DNA from: Lachnospiraceae bacterium UBA2864
GTDB taxonomy: Bacteria; Bacillota; Clostridia; Lachnospirales; Lachnospiraceae
Length of the DNA stretch: 60,628 bases
Reading direction: 5' to 3'
Assembly: GCA_002350525.1 (NCBI GenBank)
Contig: DEFA01000020.1
Location: forward strand, 1 to 60,628
The position numbers and the translations under genes were made by a program. The notes beneath the pieces are model-generated. The model had not been told where the DNA came from, did no database searches, and was given only the letters and a program-made list of their open reading frames with translations. Every line of letters starts with the position of its first letter. Position 1 is the first letter of the stretch. Below are positions 45,614 through 54,500 of this stretch, piece by piece.

Positions 45614-45641
45614 GAACATATGAACAAATATGCATATGTTC
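45614..45641. promoter_or_regulatory. Probable ArsR/SmtB operator
   Basis: GAACATATG (45614-45622) and CATATGTTC (45633-45641) form a perfect 9-bp inverted repeat around a 10-base centre. It overlaps the expected transcription start, the usual place for an ArsR-family repressor to block transcription. The adjacent gene encodes such a repressor, so autoregulation is likely. Confidence 0.8.
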
Positions 45642-45658
45642 CTCGAAGGAGTTTAATC

Positions 45659-46015
45659 ATGAAAGAAACAAATAATAAACCTGAAGAAAAGATTATCGAT
45701 CAAAGTGCGGCAGAAAGAATACTGAACAGTATGCCTGATGATGAATACTTATATGACCTTTCGGAGTGTTTCAGAATATTCGGTGATTCAACAAGAATAA
45801 AGATTCTTTTTGCACTGTTTGAAGAAGAACTCTGTGTGGGTGATATAGCGGCAATTCTCAATCTGAGCCAGTCATCGGTAAGTCATCAGCTGAGAATACT
45901 TAAGGACAACAAACTGGTGAAGTTCAGAAGAGACGGCAAGAGTATATATTATGCCCTGGATGATGATCATGTAAGATCCATACTGCAGCTCGGTATGGAG
46001 CATGTGGAAGAATAA
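45659..46015 (+). CDS. ArsR/SmtB-family metal-responsive repressor, CadC-like
   Basis: A 118-residue winged-helix protein. The DNA-binding core has FRIFGDSTRIKILFALFEEE followed by ELCVGDIAAILNLSQSSVSHQL, with the recognition helix SQSSVSHQLRIL and the wing RRDGKSIYYAL. The ELCVGD motif holds the Cys that in CadC-like regulators forms part of the alpha-3 metal site; the C-terminal helix (DDDHVRSILQLGMEHVEE) carries Asp/His/Glu residues of an alpha-5-type site. The predicted effector is Zn, Cd, Co or Pb, matching the downstream CPC ATPase. ATG 45659 has GAAGGAG seven bases ahead and is preferred over 45620, which lies inside the operator. Confidence 0.92.
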   Translation: MKETNNKPEEKIIDQSAAERILNSMPDDEYLYDLSECFRIFGDSTRIKILFALFEEELCVGDIAAILNLSQSSVSHQLRILKDNKLVKFRRDGKSIYYALDDDHVRSILQLGMEHVEE

Positions 46016-46027
46016 TAGGCAGAACAT

Positions 46028-46086
46028 GAGATGATAATAAGCAATCCGAGTAAGCTTGCTTACAGAGGATTGGTTGTTATCATCTC
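46028..46086 (+). repeat. Long imperfect hairpin after the arsR-like gene
   Basis: GAGATGATAA (46028-46037) pairs with TTATCATCTC (46077-46086). Inside it, AGCAATCC pairs with GGATTGGT with wobbles and GTAAGC/GCTTAC closes the tip. There is no T run, so it is not a typical terminator. It starts the structured region that fills 46016-46392. Confidence 0.7.
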
Positions 46087-46089
46087 AAT

Positions 46090-46366
46090 GATGGGAGTTT
46101 ACTCCCATCACGCGTGAACAGGAGTTGCGAAGCAACGGGTTCACGCAGTGTTCTGCGAAGTAAGCGTAATTTGCCTTGCCGAAGGAAAGGCAAACAAGAC
46201 CTACGAAGTAGGGCTTGGCAACAAAAGTCCACGGGATTGCTTCTGCGAAGCAGAAGAGGGCCCCGTGGTCCTGAGCGAAGCGAGGGATGCACGATTGCGA
46301 AGCAAGAGTATTTGCCTTGCCGAAGGAAAGGCAAACAAGACCTACGAAGTAGGGCTTGGCAACAAA
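46090..46366. repeat. Array of nested GAA-loop hairpins with two identical 57-bp repeats
   Basis: Successive perfect stems are GATGGGAG/CTCCCATC (46090-46109); GCGTGAAC 46112-46119 with GTTCACGC 46139-46146 enclosing GTTGC-GAA-GCAAC (46124-46136); and CCACGGG 46229-46235 with CCCGTGG 46262-46268 enclosing CTTCTGC-GAA-GCAGAAG (46240-46256). Between them lie two exact 57-bp direct copies, 46169-46225 and 46310-46366. Each holds TTTGCCTT/AAGGCAAA and CCTAC-GAA-GTAGG stems. Several tips read GCGAAGC, a known exceptionally stable mini-hairpin. The array sits between the ArsR-like gene and the HMA gene. Open frames through it (for example 46114-46611) are artefacts of the repeats. Confidence 0.8.
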
Positions 46367-46392
46367 CAAATTTACACAAGGAGATTTTAATC

Positions 46393-46611
46393 ATGAAGAA
46401 AACATACAAAGTAGACGTTGACTGCGCTGCATGTGCAGAGAAGATGCAGGAAGCTATTAAGAATACAGAAGGTATAAAGGATGCAGCACTCAGCTTTATG
46501 AGCCTCAAGGTAAAAGTTGAGTTTGAAGACGGAGTTGATCCGGATGCAGTTATGCAGGAAGCAAGAAAGAACTGCAAGAAGGTCGAAGATGATATGGAGA
46601 TTTATTTATAA
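46393..46611 (+). CDS. Free-standing HMA metallochaperone
   Basis: A 72-residue heavy-metal-associated domain. It starts KKTYKVDVDCAACAEKMQEA with the metal-binding CAAC and the ferredoxin-like beta-alpha-beta pattern ending DDMEIYL. It should hand metal to, or regulate, the P1B ATPase encoded next, which itself lacks an N-terminal HMA domain. The start ATG 46393 has AAGGAG ten bases upstream; the longer frame into the hairpin array is rejected. Confidence 0.92.
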   Translation: MKKTYKVDVDCAACAEKMQEAIKNTEGIKDAALSFMSLKVKVEFEDGVDPDAVMQEARKNCKKVEDDMEIYL

Positions 46612-46623
46612 AAGACAAAGGGG

Positions 46624-46659
46624 TGTGTCACGAGGCGGGATGCTTCGTGGCACATTTTT
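46624..46659 (+). terminator. Attenuator-like hairpin between the HMA gene and the ATPase gene
   Basis: TGTGTCACGAGGC (46624-46636) pairs with GCTTCGTGGCACA (46642-46654), 13 positions with two wobbles, followed by TTTTT. It lies inside the operon, directly before the AAAGGAG site of the ATPase gene, so partial termination could lower ATPase expression relative to the HMA protein. Confidence 0.75.
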
Positions 46660-46674
46660 AAAGGAGTTTAGATA

Positions 46675-48639
46675 ATGACGGCTAAGCAAAAGAAAACATT
46701 AATAAGAGTAATTATAGCTTTTGTCCTGGTTGCAACGCTGATGATAACATTTCATTTTGTGGAATGCACCAAGTGGATCCAGCTTCCTCTATATCTCGTG
46801 CCATATCTTATAGTCGGATATGATGTACTTATGAAAGCGGCAAAGAATATACGGAACGGTCAGGTTTTTGATGAGCAGTTCCTGATGACCATTGCGACAA
46901 TAGGTGCTATAGCGACAGGCGAGTTCAGCGAGGGCGTTGCGGTTATGCTGTTCTATCAGATAGGAGAACTGTTCCAGAGTATTGCCGTAGGAAAGAGCCG
47001 CAAGAATATAGCTGATCTTATGGATATAAGACCTGACATTGCAAATGTACAGCAGGAAGATGGAACAGTAACTGAAGAGGATCCTGATGATGTAGAGATC
47101 GGAAGCATCATCGTAGTAAATCCGGGAGAGAAGGTTCCAATCGACGGTGTGGTTATAGAAGGAACATCATCTCTTGATACCAGTGCACTTACGGGTGAAT
47201 CAGTACCGAGAACAGTTCATGAGGGTGAAGAGATCATTTCCGGATGTATAAGTCTTTCCGGACGTATTAAGATAAGAACCACAAAAGAGTTTGGTGATTC
47301 AACAGTATCAAAGATTCTCGATCTTGTTGAGAATTCGAGTCTTAAGAAAGCCAAAGCGGAGAACTTTATATCCAAATTTGCAAAGTATTATACTCCGATC
47401 GTATGTTACAGTGCACTTGCACTCGCAATCATACCGCCTGTTGTTCTCACTGTTCTCAGCAAGGATGCAGGCTGGGTAAACTGGCTTATGAGGGCACTTA
47501 CCTTCCTTGTTATCAGTTGTCCGTGTGCGGTTGTTATATCGGTTCCGCTCAGTTTCTTCGGCGGAATAGGATGTGCTTCAAAGAACGGTATACTTGTCAA
47601 GGGGTCAAACTATCTTGAAATCCTTTCGGATACAAAGACTATAGTATTTGATAAAACGGGAACTCTTACCAAGGGTGTGTTCGAAGTGACAGGTATATAT
47701 GTATCTGATGCATTTGCTGCATCGGTAAAAGGCAATGTGGAAAGAAAACTTCTCAGATATGCCGCTGCTGCGGAGTCTGCATCAAGTCATCCGATAGCAC
47801 TCAGCATATGTAAAGCATATAAAGATAAATGCACTGATGCGGATAGTATATCCGATGTACGTGATATCGAAAGCATTGAAGAGATAGCAGGTCACGGCAT
47901 ACAGGCTGTTATAAGAGAAAACGGTTTACCTGTAAGAATTCTTGCCGGAAATCTGAGGCTGATGGATAAAGAAGGTATATCCGTAGGCGATATTCATGAC
48001 GAGGGAACAAGCTGTTACATAGCTGTAGAAGGATTATATGCCGGATGCATAGTTATATCCGATGTTGTTAAACCTAATTCGAGACTTGCTATGGAAAGCC
48101 TTGCGGATCAGGGTATAAAGACTGTGATGCTTACCGGAGATGCAAGGCGTGCTGCAGAAATCGTATCTGAACAGGTTGGAGTGAGTGCTTATAAGGCTGA
48201 ACTTCTTCCGGGAGATAAGGTATCAGAAGTAGAACTTCTGTTAGCTGAACTTGGAGCTGCATCGGGAAGAAAGAACGATAGAAGAGATGAGAAGAGAGGA
48301 AGGCTCGCATTTGTCGGAGACGGTATAAATGATGCTCCTGTTCTTGCAAGAGCCGATATCGGAATAGCCATGGGAGCCATGGGTTCGGATGCGGCTATAG
48401 AAGCTGCAGATGTTGTTCTTATGGACGACGATCCCGCAAAGATCTCTCTGGCTATGAAGATATCCAGAAAAACTCTCGGGATCGTCAGACAAAATATAAT
48501 ATTCGCAATCACCGTGAAAGTGTTATGTCTTATACTTGGAGCTTTAGGATTTGCAAATATGTGGATTGCTATATTTGCAGATGTAGGTGTTATGGTGATC
48601 GCGGTATTAAACGCAACAAGGTGTTTAAAAATACGTTAG
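46675..48639 (+). CDS. P1B-type metal-exporting ATPase (CadA/ZntA-like)
   Basis: A 654-residue P-type ATPase that exports a divalent soft metal across the membrane. It has two leading helices, the actuator motif ALTGES, the transmembrane metal site SCPCAVV (Cys282-Pro-Cys284), the phosphorylation site DKTGTLTKG (Asp near 326), the P1B-specific SSHPIA histidine, and the hinge GDGINDAP. The CPC class handles Zn, Cd, Pb or Cu; the ArsR/CadC-like regulator and the overall sequence point to Zn/Cd/Pb. There is no N-terminal metal-binding domain; that role is filled by the separate HMA gene upstream. The length is normal for ATPases without it. Confidence 0.94.
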   Translation: MTAKQKKTLIRVIIAFVLVATLMITFHFVECTKWIQLPLYLVPYLIVGYDVLMKAAKNIRNGQVFDEQFLMTIATIGAIATGEFSEGVAVMLFYQIGELFQSIAVGKSRKNIADLMDIRPDIANVQQEDGTVTEEDPDDVEIGSIIVVNPGEKVPIDGVVIEGTSSLDTSALTGESVPRTVHEGEEIISGCISLSGRIKIRTTKEFGDSTVSKILDLVENSSLKKAKAENFISKFAKYYTPIVCYSALALAIIPPVVLTVLSKDAGWVNWLMRALTFLVISCPCAVVISVPLSFFGGIGCASKNGILVKGSNYLEILSDTKTIVFDKTGTLTKGVFEVTGIYVSDAFAASVKGNVERKLLRYAAAAESASSHPIALSICKAYKDKCTDADSISDVRDIESIEEIAGHGIQAVIRENGLPVRILAGNLRLMDKEGISVGDIHDEGTSCYIAVEGLYAGCIVISDVVKPNSRLAMESLADQGIKTVMLTGDARRAAEIVSEQVGVSAYKAELLPGDKVSEVELLLAELGAASGRKNDRRDEKRGRLAFVGDGINDAPVLARADIGIAMGAMGSDAAIEAADVVLMDDDPAKISLAMKISRKTLGIVRQNIIFAITVKVLCLILGALGFANMWIAIFADVGVMVIAVLNATRCLKIR

Positions 48640-48661
48640 TGATCATATTTATTATTTGATA

Positions 48662-49669
48662 TTAATTCGGATAGAAAACCCATAGATTGGATATCTGATC
48701 CTGAATTTCGGAGAATTTCCATAAACGGCTCGAGCGGTAGTGACTGTTCGGGTCGTTTACTTTTATAAACCCGTCTTCGTAGCCTGTAACGACTATATAA
48801 TGTCCATGTGCGGTAAAATCACCCGTCGTCATGGAAAAGATGAAAGGATGTCCGGCCTTCAGCTCTTCTGCAATAGCATTTTCATCCAACATAAATTCGC
48901 GACCTTCTATACCGAGCTCGGAAGCACCTTCGGTCATGAGACGGGAATCCGTTCCCTGTCCGTCGATTCTGTATCCATGGTCAATTGCAAACTGGCACAT
49001 GTAGTAAGGCGTATATTCCGGATTATGTGTAAGATATAAAGCTACCATGCTTAAACTTGTAGGACCGCATCCGGCAAATCCGATTGTGTTTCCGCCGTAC
49101 GGAAGATATCCCCATCTCGGATCCCACTGGATGAGAAGAGGAACTTCATCGCAGTCTTCATATTCATAAAGCGGCTGCGGATCTCCCGTTCCGAGAAGTT
49201 CGGGATATTTGCAGCAGTATACTTCAAGTTCGTGATTATGATCATATCCGAATGTATCGAAAACAACCTGTGGATAAGAATCGATGTCTATGTTATTGGA
49301 AGCTGCATAAGCTTCGATGATCAACCTTGCTCTTTCTGAGCTGTCTATATCGTCAGGGATATCCATTTTACTGCTTACAGGATATACATCGGAATCTGAC
49401 GGGTCTCCCGCATTTTTATATGCTTCGGAAACACCGACAAGGTAATCGATTTCTTCCGGTTTTGATATTGGAGTAAAGTCTGATGGGGCTTCCGCTCCGG
49501 ATTGATAAGATGATTTATCGGTTTTAATTCCTGTATCGGACGTTCTCATTCCGGTTTTAATGCTTTTCACAAGAACAACCACCGCTAAACTCAGTAACGC
49601 AAGGGTTACGGTTATTGATAAAAATAGTTTTTTGATAAGACGCTTTCGTTGCTTTTTTGTGTACTTCAT
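48662..49669 (-). CDS. Membrane-anchored C39-like cysteine peptidase
   Basis: A 335-residue protein. A basic N-terminus and one signal-anchor helix (about 14-35) place the rest outside the cell. A Ser/Asp-rich linker (about 40-110) leads to a papain-like Peptidase_C39_2 domain. It has QWDPRWG at the domain entry, catalytic Cys201 in AGCGPTS, His290 in AHGHYIVV and Asp306 in VNDPN, in the correct order. It may cleave peptides or peptidoglycan cross-links at the surface; the substrate is unknown. GGAGG lies before the ATG on the minus strand. It is transcribed towards the P1B ATPase gene, ending 22 bases from its stop. Confidence 0.88.
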   Translation of the reverse strand: MKYTKKQRKRLIKKLFLSITVTLALLSLAVVVLVKSIKTGMRTSDTGIKTDKSSYQSGAEAPSDFTPISKPEEIDYLVGVSEAYKNAGDPSDSDVYPVSSKMDIPDDIDSSERARLIIEAYAASNNIDIDSYPQVVFDTFGYDHNHELEVYCCKYPELLGTGDPQPLYEYEDCDEVPLLIQWDPRWGYLPYGGNTIGFAGCGPTSLSMVALYLTHNPEYTPYYMCQFAIDHGYRIDGQGTDSRLMTEGASELGIEGREFMLDENAIAEELKAGHPFIFSMTTGDFTAHGHYIVVTGYEDGFIKVNDPNSHYRSSRLWKFSEIQDQISNLWVFYPN

Positions 49670-49860
49670 TTTGCCTCCGTTCTTTTATGTAATGTATTTA
49701 TGCCATCAACCAAGACGTGTTAGATGATAACATCAGGTTCTTAATATCCGGGTAAAGTGCATTTTAAAATAATTAAAGGGTTTGTTTAAAATAGTCTTAA
49801 TGAAAATGAAGAGAACGTTAATATAATAAATATCAAATTAAGTCTTAAATCAGGAATGTA

Positions 49861-49889
49861 TTGCATTTTAAAAAACGCAAGGCTATAAT
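49861..49889 (+). promoter_or_regulatory. Promoter of purC
   Basis: TTGCAT (49861-49866), a 17-base spacer and a perfect TATAAT (49884-49889). The leader is about 65 bases. No purine riboswitch core is visible. Confidence 0.75.
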
Positions 49890-49959
49890 AAAAGCCTGTT
49901 GATGGATAAAACCATCGCATATGTAAAATATTCAATTCAGTAATGAAGGGAGAATTATC

Positions 49960-50844
49960 ATGGGCGACACATTAAAGCCGGTTAAAGAAGGAAAGGTCAG
50001 AGAGATTTATGATAACGGTGACAGCCTTATCATGGTAGCGACAGACAGAATCAGTTGTTATGATGTAATCCTTAAGAACATAATCGAGAAGAAGGGTACG
50101 GTTCTTACACAGATGTCAAAGTTCTGGTTTGAGATGACAGAGGATATTCTTCCAAACCATATGATCACAACAGATGTAAACGAGATGCCGGAATTCTTCC
50201 GTAAGCCGGAATATACAGGAAACAGTATGATGTGCAAGAAGCTTACCATGCTTCCTGTTGAGTGCATCGTTCGTGGATATATAACAGGCAGCGGCTGGGC
50301 AAGCTACAAGGAGAACGGTACTGTATGCGGTATCAAGCTTCCTGAAGGACTTGTTGAGTCAGAGAAGCTTCCTGAGCCGATCTACACACCATCTACAAAG
50401 GCTGAGATCGGTGACCATGATGAGAACATTTCCTTTGAGAAGTCAATCGAAGTTCTTGAGAAGGAGTTCCCGGGTAAGGGTCAGGAGTATGCTGAGAAGC
50501 TTCGTGACTATACAATCGCTCTTTATAAGAAATGTGCTGATTATGCTCTTACAAAGGGTATCATCATTGCAGATACAAAGTTTGAGTTCGGTCTTGATGA
50601 GGACGGAAATATAGTTCTCGGTGATGAGATGCTTACACCTGATTCATCACGTTTCTGGCCTGCAGACGGATATGAGAAGGGTAAGGGTCAGCCTTCCTTC
50701 GATAAGCAGTTCGCACGTGACTGGCTCAAGTCGGATGAGAATAAGAATGAGCCTGAAGACTGGTTCCTTCCGCAGGAAATCGTAGATAAGACAATCGACA
50801 AGTATCTTTCAGCTTACAGAATGCTGACAGGTAAGGAACTGTAA
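49960..50844 (+). CDS. purC: SAICAR synthetase
   Basis: A 294-residue phosphoribosylaminoimidazole-succinocarboxamide synthase, which joins aspartate to CAIR in purine synthesis. Family blocks are KEGKVREIYDNGDSLIMVAT at the start, RGYITGSGWASYKENGTVCG in the middle, and the late ADTKFEFGLDEDG and DEMLTPDSSRFWP. The length is typical for the longer PurC type. It is monocistronic with its own promoter and terminator; purE lies 6 kb away on the other strand. Confidence 0.97.
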   Translation: MGDTLKPVKEGKVREIYDNGDSLIMVATDRISCYDVILKNIIEKKGTVLTQMSKFWFEMTEDILPNHMITTDVNEMPEFFRKPEYTGNSMMCKKLTMLPVECIVRGYITGSGWASYKENGTVCGIKLPEGLVESEKLPEPIYTPSTKAEIGDHDENISFEKSIEVLEKEFPGKGQEYAEKLRDYTIALYKKCADYALTKGIIIADTKFEFGLDEDGNIVLGDEMLTPDSSRFWPADGYEKGKGQPSFDKQFARDWLKSDENKNEPEDWFLPQEIVDKTIDKYLSAYRMLTGKEL

Positions 50845-50881
50845 CAGGTCGGATTTCATAAGAATATAACTATGAATCATA

Positions 50882-50927
50882 AGCTGTATATAGAGACGGA
50901 TATCCGCCTCTATATGCAGCTTTTTTT
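50882..50927 (+). terminator. Terminator after purC
   Basis: AGCTGTATATAGAG pairs with CTCTATATGCAGCT with one mismatch or wobble, followed by seven T residues. Confidence 0.92.
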
Positions 50928-51021
50928 GTTATTCTTAATTATATTTTTATGATGATGTATGTTAAAATTTATATGTTGATCGTTCGTAAATTTACGGGTG
51001 ACAGGTATACAGGAGGGATAG

Positions 51022-51456
51022 ATGAAGGTTAATATCAATATCAAACAAATGGGTAAGAAAGGACGGCGGATACAGCCGGTTCCTTTCGAATATGACAGGT
51101 GCCCCGCAACGGCTGCGGAGCTGATAGAGGACACCGTAAGAATAATGGTGAAGAAGTTTTTGGAGAGACAGAAACTGTCTGTGGAATCACATGTTCCGGA
51201 TCCTTTATCGGAGGAGAATATAAATGCCATGGCAGAGATAGGAAGAGTCGCATTCGGTTATGTCTATAACGATAAGGAACCGAATGAAGATAAGGCTGTC
51301 GAGACCGCACTTCTCGCATATGAAGACGGAATGGTAAGAATGTTCATAAACGGAGAAGATATAGAGTATAAGAGAGAGGGAACACCGATATGTCTCAGCG
51401 AAGGGGATGAGATAACATTTGTAAGGCTTGCCATGCTGGCAGGCAGAATGTGGTAG
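51022..51456 (+). CDS. Small protein of unknown function paired with the DUF4132 gene
   Basis: A 144-residue soluble protein, not assigned to a family. It is mixed alpha/beta by eye: a short beta start (KVNINIKQMG), a basic patch GKKGRRIQ, a helical centre (ATAAELIEDTVRIMVKKFLE) and a hydrophobic end (DEITFVRLAMLAGRMW). It has a strong AGGAGGG site. It lies 45 bases ahead of the giant DUF4132 gene with no terminator between them, so the two are probably co-expressed and may act together. Confidence 0.75.
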   Translation: MKVNINIKQMGKKGRRIQPVPFEYDRCPATAAELIEDTVRIMVKKFLERQKLSVESHVPDPLSEENINAMAEIGRVAFGYVYNDKEPNEDKAVETALLAYEDGMVRMFINGEDIEYKREGTPICLSEGDEITFVRLAMLAGRMW

Positions 51457-51501
51457 TCGGAGTGATAGGAAAAAGCAATATAAGAAAGCAGGGGAACTTG
51501 A

Positions 51502-54500
51502 ATGGAAGAAAAAGAGATAAGACGAATAGTATCGGAAGTAGACGAATACTTCAAGAAAAAGAATAAAAATGCGGAAGAACATTTTTCAAGAGATATGAAT
51601 ATGTTCCTTAATAACGGCGCATCCGGATATAAGTTTAATGGAAAGCAAGTGCCTAACAGGCTTGGGGATAATCTTATGATGTTTCTTGAGAATGGCGGAA
51701 AACCGTCGGAATTTTTCAAGATGAATGATAAGCTGATGCCTGACTATATAGACAGATTATTACTGCCTTATATGTATATCAGTATGGACAGCGTGGATAA
51801 ATGGCAGGTGAACTGGGAGTCGTATTACAGACAGTCCTTCAGAATGAAGGATCAGTATGCTGTATATTTTTACAGGATCATTGATATTATAAAGGCTTAC
51901 AGAAGCCTTACAAATATAATGAATTTCGAACAGGGAAAGAAATACAGTCTTGTAGATATCATGAATCTTAATGTGTCCGAAAGACTCAGGTGTTACCTGC
52001 AGAATGACAGACGCAGAAGAGAGAAGATCATCTATTTTCTTACAGTTCTCCTGGATGACGGAAATCCGATAGCGGAAAAGGCTGTAGAAGACATATTCTA
52101 CGGTGATTCGGGTGATATGGAGGTTCATTATATCCGTGCGATCGTGATGAGCCATAATAAGAAAATGTATGAGATCCTGGGTAATACACTTTTGGCTGCA
52201 AAACTTTCCGAAGGCCTTCGCCAGGCAATTGTCGAAAATATAGATTATGGAACGATAGAAGCCTTTACATATATGCTTGAAGTGATAAATGACAACAACC
52301 TTATCCGATTTACGTCGGTTAAAAGAGCGGTCATGACATTTACGGGACTGGGAGTATATGATACCAGGGATGTTGACAGAATAACGGCGAAGGAACTGGA
52401 TCTGATAGTTTCCGCTATGAAGGATGAAAGTGTCATAGAGGAATATCTGGCTTCGGAAGACTCCATGAAGATCTATATAGCTTTGTGGGCTTTAGGCGGG
52501 GTCAGTCTGTTTAATGCCATCGAACAGGCATATATTGTCTGCATGAAAGGAACAGAGCATCAGAGAAAAGTCGGTTGTTTCTTCCTGAAAAATATATATT
52601 ACAGAGATAACCTGCAGGAGTTCTCAAAAGAAATAGTTAAAAAATATAAAGATGATCAGGAGACTCTGGCACTGATATTCGGAAGATTTATGTCGAACGT
52701 CGGAAGAAAGATAAATGATACCGTGTATATTAAAGGCGAATCGGTTTATTATGAATCCAAAGGCGGATTTAAGCCGAGAGTCTATGCGGACTTGTCTGCC
52801 TATTTTGAAAATGAGAAGGAATGTCGGGAGTTCTATGATATTCTGAAAGGAATCTATGAGGCACTTCCGAAGAAGGGTGCTATCTTTGAACCGTCGGTAT
52901 TTCCGTGGAACAAGGCGGAACTTTCCCGCGGAGATGTTGCGATAAGAATGATATTCTGTGCAAGTGCTCTGAAAGATAAAGAACTTATAATAGAAAGTGC
53001 CGCTCTGCTGAAGGACCTTGAAAGCGATTGGGGAGGAGACAGAAAGAGAGCTCTCGAACTTCTCCTGAGAGAACCTGATTGTCCCGAACTTCTGGATATT
53101 CTTACAAATGAAGTGGCGGATGCAGAAACACGTACAAGGGCAACAGCTTATGAACTGTTGAAACAGGAACTGGAGACTGACAGAAGTAATCTCAATCCGG
53201 AAATCGCAGCACCTGCGGGCAGATTACCGGAAAGAAGTTATAACATACTTGAAGATATGCTTCGACTTAAGAGAGCGGATATAAGAGAAAATGTTCTGTC
53301 GCTTCTTAAGACAAGACGTCCGGAAGAAAAGCTGGAAATGCTTGAAAGACTCTTTAATGACGGAAAAGAAGAGAAGGTGACGGCCGGTCTTGATATCATC
53401 ATGCAGCTGAAGAAAGATAATGATGCTTCGGCTCCGGCTGCCATTGAGAAAATGCAGCTTATCAAGAAACCTACCACAAAAGAGCAGATTCTTATCGATG
53501 AGATAAGTGGTGTAACCGAAGAAGTACATGTAGAGCAGAAAGAGTTCTATGATAAAAATGCGGATTATATCCCACAGCTTGATTCCGAGTATATAGCCTT
53601 CGTAGTGGAGAAATTCCTGGAGCTTTTCCCGGATTCTGATATCGTAAAAGTTTTAACAAAGGGTGATATCCTTGATGACACACAGAAGGCAGCGGTTAAG
53701 AATATTAAGCCTAAGGGAGTTCTGAATGAGAAAAGGCTTCTGGAGCTTCTCGAAAAACTTAATCAGATCATAGAAGATAACAAAGACAGAGAATATCCCG
53801 TATGGAACGGGACGGCACTTCTCGGAAACAGTCTCAGCAGGGAGTATATTAACGGAAGATATGCCGATTACCCGTTCATGGATCTATGGAATGATTTCAG
53901 AGAGAAGAATGCTATTACTATCAGTGAGATAAGGGCAATCAGTATATATATGGCGTACAGTAATGCTGAGGAAGTGATAGGCTTTAGAGAATTCTTTGAT
54001 CCTATGCTGGGAAGAATGCTTGGCTTTAAACCTGACTTTAAAAAGCTTGAGAAGTTCAGATATATAAGTCAGATGATAACCGTATTTAATGATTACTTTA
54101 TAAAATCGGAGCTTCCGAAGAATGCGAAATATTATTCTGCCGCAGCGGCATTATATCTTATGAGCACCAAGGATAAACTGATCTATAATTACAAAACGGA
54201 TCAGATAAGATATGAATGGAAAAGGAGAGGGGCCGATCCGAATACAATCCTTAAGAAACATATAATTCTCCATACAGTGGTATCATCTCTGCTCAACGGT
54301 ATAAGAGGTGATGTAAGGAATTTCCCTATAAATCATCTTTTTGTGGACAGAATATATCTGCCGGCTTTAGAGGACGGTTCTATGAAAACGAGAACGTACG
54401 GAGCCACAGCGTATAACACATATAATCCGCTCATGCCGATAGACTATGTAAAGGCAGTTGCCGAAGGATATATAAGTAAGGATTATATGTATAAGATGCT

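Noticed and set aside
46169..46366. CRISPR array suggested by two identical 57-bp repeats
   Set aside because: There are only two copies, they are too long, each is itself made of two hairpins, and the spacer is another palindrome. No cas gene is present.
46114..46611. A 165-codon open frame running through the hairpin array into the HMA gene, and an 80-codon frame at 46148-46390
   Set aside because: Their upstream parts are translations of palindromic repeats (the same peptide appears twice because of the 57-bp duplication). The real HMA start, with a good ribosome site, is at 46393.
49670..49959. Purine riboswitch ahead of purC
   Set aside because: No TATAATCCT/GTTTCTACC-type core is seen; only a standard promoter and an AT-rich leader are present.
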